Below are positions 59,604 to 64,000 of a DNA stretch of 64,000 nt, one piece after another (within the stretch, counting starts at the first letter, position 1; each line of letters starts with the position of its first letter). Origin of the DNA: Billgrantia azerbaijanica (GTDB lineage: Bacteria > Pseudomonadota > Gammaproteobacteria > Pseudomonadales > Halomonadaceae); the NCBI GenBank assembly GCA_004551485.1, contig SBLD01000002.1:372001-436000 (forward strand). Reading direction: 5' to 3'. The notes below the pieces were generated by a model that was not told the DNA's origin, did no database searches, and saw nothing but the letters and a program-made list of their open reading frames with translations. A program made the position numbers and the translations under genes.

Positions 59604-61457
59604 ATGGCCGGTCGTGAGCCCCCCGCCAGGCAGTCCGCTGCAGACCTGCCGCTCGAGGACGACGCCCAGCCAGGCGAGGCGGGTGCCCGGGCTGTCTCGG
59701 CAGGTACTTCCGTAACGGCTGGCCATTCGGAGGCGGCGCTGGTTCGTCGCCAGTACCGGGCGAGCGAGCAGCGCTTCCGTGCGCTGTTGGAGAGCCTGCC
59801 CAAGGTGGCGGTGCAGGGATACGACAGCGAACGACGCGTCATCTACTGGAACGAGGCCAGCACCCGTCTGTATGGCTACAGTGCCGAAGAGGCGGAGGGG
59901 CAACTGCTCGAGGACCTGATCATTCCCGATGCCATGCACCAGGAGGTGATTAAAGCGCATCGTGCCTGGGTTCGACACGGCATCGGGATTCCCCCCGAGG
60001 AACTGGAGCTGCGCCATAAAAGTGGCGATCTCGTGCCCGTCTTCTCCCACCACGTGATGCTCGGCGAACACACCGAGTCGCCGCTGATGTTCTGCGTCGA
60101 CGTGGATCTCACCGATCAGAAGCAGGCACACCGCGAGCTCGATTTCGCCACCCGCTTCGATAGCCTGACCCGTCTGCCCAATCGTCAGACCTTCGAGAGC
60201 GAGCTCGATGCACTGCTCGCAACCTGTGCACGCCACAACACCCTGCTGGCGCTCGTCTACCTGGACATCGACCACTTCGTGGAGATCAACGATGCGATCG
60301 GCTACGAGCAGGGGGATCGGCTGCTGGTGGAGTTGGCCCAGCGCCTGCGCAACCGCCAGCGGGTGACGGACCTCCTGGCCCGGGTGTCGAGTGACGAATT
60401 CGTCCTGGCGTTCCCGGACCTGCATCGACAGGAAGATCTGTGGCGCCTGGTGGGCAATGTCCAGAAGGCCCTGCGCGATCCCTTTGTCCTGGCTGGGCGA
60501 AGCCGCCAGGTGACGGCCAGCCTCGGTGTTGCGCTGTACCCCGACAACGGGCTCAACGCCCGCCAACTGATCCGCAACGCCGACGTTGCCAAGAACCGTG
60601 CCAAGCTGGATGGCCGCGGGGCACTGCGCTTCTTCGAACAGCACCTTCACGACGAACTGGTGTATCAGCACCAGCTCATCGCTCTGCTCGAACAGGCGCT
60701 CGACAATGGCGAGCTGTGCCTGCACTACCAGCCTCAGGTGTCGGCGGTGAGTGGCCGCATCGAGAACCTCGAAGCGCTGCTGCGCTGGGAGCCGGCCGAG
60801 GGGCCTCCGGTGTCGCCAGCCGAGTTCATCCCGCTGGCCGAGCGTTCCGGGCTGATCCATCGCCTGGGCGACTGGGTGATGGAGGAGGCGTGTCGCCAGC
60901 AACGGGCGTGGCGCGCCCGGGGATTTACCGAACAGCGCATCGACATCAACGTCTCGGGGCATCAACTGCTGTGCCCGGGGATGCTGGGACGCTTCGAGGC
61001 GTGCCTGGATGACCATGATCTCGCGCCGCAGGACATCGGCATCGAGCTCACCGAGAACGTGCTCATCGAAGCCGACACCTCGGTACTCGAGGGCTTGCGT
61101 CAGCTCTACCACCGCGGCGTGCGCATTGCGATCGATGATTTCGGCACCGGCTACTCGTCCCTCAGCTACCTCAAGCACTTTCCGGTCACCGCCCTCAAGA
61201 TCGATCGCAGCTTCGTACGCGACGCTCCCAGCCAGCCCGAGGATCGCGCGATCATGGAGGCGGCGATCTTCATCGGCCACCGCCTGGGCCTGGAGGTGGT
61301 CGCCGAGGGGGTCGAGACCGCGGAGCAGCACACCCTGCTGCGCGAAATGCACTGCGACCTGATCCAAGGCTACTATTTCTACCGGCCGATGCCTGGCGAG
61401 GCCATCGAACGCCTGCTCTCCGGGCGGGTAGCCGGCCCCGGTCGCCAGCCGGGCTGA
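59604..61457 (+). CDS. PAS-GGDEF-EAL cyclic di-GMP phosphodiesterase
   Basis: A 617-residue cytosolic protein. A PAS domain at about 55-170 (RRVIYWNEASTRLYGYSAEEAEGQ) is followed by a GGDEF domain at about 185-345 whose active motif is degenerate (SSDEF for GGDEF) and an EAL domain at about 360-610 that keeps ENLEALLRW, DDFGTGYSSL, KIDRSF and EGVET. The set implies a phosphodiesterase that breaks down cyclic di-GMP, with the GGDEF perhaps binding GTP. The ATG at 59604 follows gaggagt; a TTG at 59556 is less likely. Confidence 0.9.
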   Translation: MAGREPPARQSAADLPLEDDAQPGEAGARAVSAGTSVTAGHSEAALVRRQYRASEQRFRALLESLPKVAVQGYDSERRVIYWNEASTRLYGYSAEEAEGQLLEDLIIPDAMHQEVIKAHRAWVRHGIGIPPEELELRHKSGDLVPVFSHHVMLGEHTESPLMFCVDVDLTDQKQAHRELDFATRFDSLTRLPNRQTFESELDALLATCARHNTLLALVYLDIDHFVEINDAIGYEQGDRLLVELAQRLRNRQRVTDLLARVSSDEFVLAFPDLHRQEDLWRLVGNVQKALRDPFVLAGRSRQVTASLGVALYPDNGLNARQLIRNADVAKNRAKLDGRGALRFFEQHLHDELVYQHQLIALLEQALDNGELCLHYQPQVSAVSGRIENLEALLRWEPAEGPPVSPAEFIPLAERSGLIHRLGDWVMEEACRQQRAWRARGFTEQRIDINVSGHQLLCPGMLGRFEACLDDHDLAPQDIGIELTENVLIEADTSVLEGLRQLYHRGVRIAIDDFGTGYSSLSYLKHFPVTALKIDRSFVRDAPSQPEDRAIMEAAIFIGHRLGLEVVAEGVETAEQHTLLREMHCDLIQGYYFYRPMPGEAIERLLSGRVAGPGRQPG

Positions 61458-61512
61458 GTCCGTTCCCCCCTTTGGCGTAGAATGCCCGCTCCCTTCGCGT
61501 TGTGGAGTGTCC

Positions 61513-62868
61513 GTGACCGCTAACGACATTGCCCGTTCCTCGCTGGGCGGCATGCTGTGGCGCCAGACCTGGCCCATGGCCATCGGCGTCCTGGCGCTGC
61601 TGGGCTTCCAGCTCGTCGACAGCGCCTTCATTGCTCGCCTGGGCACCGCTCCCCTGGCGGCGCAGTCGTTCACCTTTCCGCTGTCGTTCCTGATCATCGG
61701 CGTTCAGGTGGGAATGGGGATCGCCATCGCCGCGCTCATCTCCCGGGCGCTGGGGGGCGGGGAGACGGCGCGCGCTCGTCGCCTCGGCACGCTGGTGCTG
61801 TTGATGGGCATGGGCGTGATCGCCGTGCTGGTGCTACTGCTCTGGTCGATCCAGGAGTGGGCATTCGCCCGCCTGGGGGCGGACGCGGCCGCCCGCGAGC
61901 TGATCCGCGCCTACTGGGCGCCGCAACTGCTGGCCGCCTGGCTCGGGGCGCTGCTCTACTTCGGCTACAGCCTGTTCCGGGCCCATGGCAATACCTGGCT
62001 GCCGGGCAAGCTGATGGTGATGACCAGCCTGGTCAATCTGGCCCTCGACCCCGTGCTGATCTTCGGCGTCGGCGCCTGGGAAGGTCTGGGTCTGCCGGGC
62101 GCGGCCTGGGCCACTGTGGCGGCCTTCGCCAGCGGTCTGCTGGTGCTGGGGCGTCGCTTGCGAGGGGCCGACTGGCTGACGCGCGAAGGGCTGGGCGGTG
62201 AGCTGCGCCGCTCGGCCCCGGCGTTTGCTGGCATCGCCGGCCCGGCGATGATCAGCCAGCTCATGCCGCCGTTGGCGGCGATGCTGGCGATCTCGGTGGT
62301 GGCGACGCTTGGCGAGACCGCGGTGGCTGCCTGGGGCTTGGCCAGCCGTCTCGAGACCTTGTCGCTGATGGTGGTGCTGGCCTTGACCATGTCGCTGCCC
62401 CCCTGGCTGGGGCGCTGCTATGGCGCCGGCGACTGGCATCAGGTGCATCGCCTGATGCGGCTAGCGCTGTGGGTGGTGGTGGTCTGGCAGTTGGGGTTGG
62501 GGCTCGCCATGGCCCTGGCCTCGCCCTGGGTGGCGCTGGTGCTGGCCGGCAGTCCCGAGGTCCGCGATGTCCTGGCGCTCCTGGTGCGCTTCCTGCTGCC
62601 GAGCTATGCGGCGCTGGGGGTGTGCATGATCGTGGTCTCCGCCGGCAATGCGCTGGGCTGGCCGCTGCGTGCCATGCTGATGTCCGGGGCGCGGCTGTTT
62701 CTTTTCTACCTGCCGTGCCTGGCACTGGGGGCCTGGATTGGGGGGCTGGTCGGGTTGGCCATGGGGGCCGCGGTGGGCAACCTGCTGGCCGGGGTAGCGG
62801 CCTGGCTGGTGCTGCGCCGTATCCTGGCCAGCCCCCGGCGTCGTCCGAGCTGTAATGGCGCGGCATGA
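61513..62868 (+). CDS. MATE family efflux transporter (DinF-like)
   Basis: A 451-residue protein with twelve membrane helices in two six-helix bundles. The N-terminal FQLVDSAFIARLGTAPLAAQSF and the ATVAAFASGLLV region are typical of MATE/DinF transporters, which export cationic drugs or metabolites by Na+ or H+ exchange. The GTG at 61513 follows ggag with normal spacing; GTG at 61507 is an alternative. Confidence 0.9.
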   Translation: MTANDIARSSLGGMLWRQTWPMAIGVLALLGFQLVDSAFIARLGTAPLAAQSFTFPLSFLIIGVQVGMGIAIAALISRALGGGETARARRLGTLVLLMGMGVIAVLVLLLWSIQEWAFARLGADAAARELIRAYWAPQLLAAWLGALLYFGYSLFRAHGNTWLPGKLMVMTSLVNLALDPVLIFGVGAWEGLGLPGAAWATVAAFASGLLVLGRRLRGADWLTREGLGGELRRSAPAFAGIAGPAMISQLMPPLAAMLAISVVATLGETAVAAWGLASRLETLSLMVVLALTMSLPPWLGRCYGAGDWHQVHRLMRLALWVVVVWQLGLGLAMALASPWVALVLAGSPEVRDVLALLVRFLLPSYAALGVCMIVVSAGNALGWPLRAMLMSGARLFLFYLPCLALGAWIGGLVGLAMGAAVGNLLAGVAAWLVLRRILASPRRRPSCNGAA

Positions 62869-62929
62869 AAAACTATGAAACAGCATTTATTTAAATAATA
62901 ATCATGATTTTTAATTAAAATATGGTTTT

Positions 62930-62935
62930 TATAAT
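62930..62935 (+). promoter_or_regulatory. dadA: Candidate -10 box for dadA
   Basis: A perfect TATAAT lies about 130 bases before the dadA ATG in a strongly AT-rich 100-base stretch. It sits inside a 7-bp hairpin (tggtttt 62923-62929, aaaacca 62941-62947). A second TATACT lies near 62980. No strong -35 was found. Confidence 0.45.
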
Positions 62936-63065
62936 GGAATAAAACCACAAATATAGAGCCATTTTCTTATATGCCTCCCTATACTGCTCCCCTTGCCGCC
63001 CGACCCTGACCCGGGCGGCCGTCGTTTCCGGTTGCCAGCACAAGCACAAGGCAGAGGGGGAGCCC

Positions 63066-64000
63066 ATGAAAGTTATGATTCTCGGCAGTGGTGTCGTCGG
63101 CGTGACCAGTGCCTACTACCTGGACCGCCAGGGTCACGAGGTCACGGTGGTGGATCGCCAGCCGTCCCCGGCGATGGAGACCAGCTACGGCAATGCCGGC
63201 CAGGTCTCCTTCGGTTTCTCCTCGCCCTGGGCGGCGCCCGGCATCCCGCAGAAGGCGATGAAGTGGCTGTTCCAGGAGCATGCGCCGCTGAAGATCCAGC
63301 CGAAGCTGGATTCCACCATGGCGCGCTTCATGCTGCAGATGTTCGGTAACTGCAGCGCCGAGCGCTATGCGGTCAACAAGGAGCGCATGGTGCGGGTGGC
63401 CGAGCACAGCCGTGCCTGCATCGACGCCCTGCGTGCCGACACCGGTATCCGCTACGAGGATCGCCAGCGTGGCCTGTTGCAGCTGTTCCGCAGCGAGGCC
63501 CAGGTCGAGGCCGTGGGCAAGGACATGGCCGTGCTCGAGCGGTGCGGGGTGCGCCATCGGCTGCTGGATGCCAAGGCGATCGCTGAGGTCGAGCCAGCGC
63601 TGGCTCGGGTGCCGGGCAAGTTCGTGGGCGGGCTGCACCTGCCCGACGACCAGACCGGCGACTGCTACCTGTTCACCAACCGTCTGGCCGAGCATTGCCG
63701 CGAGCGGCTCGGCGTCGACTTCCGCTTCAACGTGGCGATCCAGCGTCTCAAGCGCGTGGCCGGGCGCATCGAGAGCGTGGTGACCAGTGACGGCGAGCTG
63801 ACGGCCGATGCCTACGTGGTCTGCCTGGGAAGCTACTCGCCTTTCCTGGTCAAGGACATGGGGATCAAGCTGCCGATCTATCCGGTCAAGGGGTACAGCC
63901 TCACCGTACCGGTGACCGACGACGGCGGAGCGCCGCAGTCCACGGTGATGGACGAGACCTTCAAGGTGGCAATCTCGCGCTTCGACGACCGTATCCGGGT
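63066..64000 (+). CDS. dadA: D-amino acid dehydrogenase small subunit, 5' part
   Basis: The gene runs off the right edge; 311 residues are visible. It begins [18 protein letters not shown], the FAD loop, with [21 protein letters not shown] and [13 protein letters not shown], matching DadA closely. The enzyme oxidises D-amino acids (mainly D-Ala) at the membrane and passes electrons to quinones. A gagggggag site precedes the ATG. dadX may follow outside the window. Confidence 0.95.
   Translation, partial: MKVMILGSGVVGVTSAYYLDRQGHEVTVVDRQPSPAMETSYGNAGQVSFGFSSPWAAPGIPQKAMKWLFQEHAPLKIQPKLDSTMARFMLQMFGNCSAERYAVNKERMVRVAEHSRACIDALRADTGIRYEDRQRGLLQLFRSEAQVEAVGKDMAVLERCGVRHRLLDAKAIAEVEPALARVPGKFVGGLHLPDDQTGDCYLFTNRLAEHCRERLGVDFRFNVAIQRLKRVAGRIESVVTSDGELTADAYVVCLGSYSPFLVKDMGIKLPIYPVKGYSLTVPVTDDGGAPQSTVMDETFKVAISRFDDRIR

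Noticed and set aside
59535-61697. A 720-codon open frame opposite the PAS-GGDEF-EAL gene
   Set aside because: The plus-strand protein has clear domains; the minus-strand one does not.

Overview
The window is GC-rich chromosomal DNA from a gammaproteobacterium, most likely a Halomonas-type member of the Oceanospirillales. This is inferred from the gene order leuC-leuD-leuB-asd-fimV-truA-trpF-trpB-trpA-accD-folC-(SPOR gene)-cvpA-purF-metZ, which resembles the Pseudomonas arrangement with trpBA inserted, from the acidic high-GC proteins, and from the other core genes (holA-lptE-leuS on the opposite strand). No rRNA, tRNA, CRISPR array or intact insertion sequence was seen.

Region 1 (1-28 kb) is a Wzx/Wzy-type surface polysaccharide locus. 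It opens with the C-terminal part of a Wzc-like tyrosine kinase. Next come three poorly known proteins (a nucleotidyltransferase-like protein, an unknown protein and an APH-fold kinase). They are followed by a tight set of sugar genes: an SDR epimerase/dehydratase, RfbF-like glucose-1-phosphate cytidylyltransferase, a DXR-like (DRL) family oxidoreductase and an RmlC-like epimerase. After these lie a sulfotransferase-like protein, a GT2 and a Wzx flippase. A visibly AT-rich block (about 11.9-18.5 kb) holds an OafA-type acyltransferase with a C-terminal SGNH-like region, GT2, GT4, a Wzy-like polymerase and a thymidylate-kinase-like protein. The DNA then becomes GC-rich again: a second P-loop kinase, a D-2-hydroxyacid dehydrogenase, a GT4, another nucleotidyltransferase-like protein, a PglC-like phosphoglycosyl transferase and an HpcH/HpaI aldolase. 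A CapD/WbpM/PglF-type membrane dehydratase converges on them, and an O-antigen-ligase-like membrane protein closes the locus. At least four glycosyltransferases plus one initiating transferase suggest a repeat unit of about five residues, with acyl and possibly sulfate or hydroxy-acid decorations.

Region 2 (28-39 kb) is mostly on the minus strand: a DUF488 protein, a PA2778/PA2779-like peptidase-lipoprotein pair, a diguanylate cyclase translationally coupled to a periplasmic molybdopterin-fold protein, the leuS-lptE-holA run, a multi-pass permease, and a LysR regulator divergent from leuC. A DUF1451 zinc-ribbon protein lies on the plus strand.

Region 3 (39-57 kb) is the plus-strand biosynthetic run for leucine, aspartate-semialdehyde, tryptophan, fatty acid, folate, purine and methionine metabolism, plus fimV and truA. 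Two copies of an about 90-bp palindromic repeat with compensating stem changes sit upstream of leuC and of leuB, in opposite orientation.

Region 4 (57-64 kb) has a cytochrome b561-YceI pair, an orphan 2-oxoglutarate/Fe(II) dioxygenase behind a duplicated 12-bp motif, a PAS-GGDEF-EAL protein with a degenerate GGDEF, a MATE transporter, and the 5' part of dadA running off the end of the window.

The best candidates for undescribed biology are the CDP-sugar/DRL-like gene set (4.3-8.2 kb), the nucleotidyltransferase/kinase genes scattered through the polysaccharide locus, the aldolase plus hydroxyacid dehydrogenase near the sugar transferase, and the leu-operon repeat.
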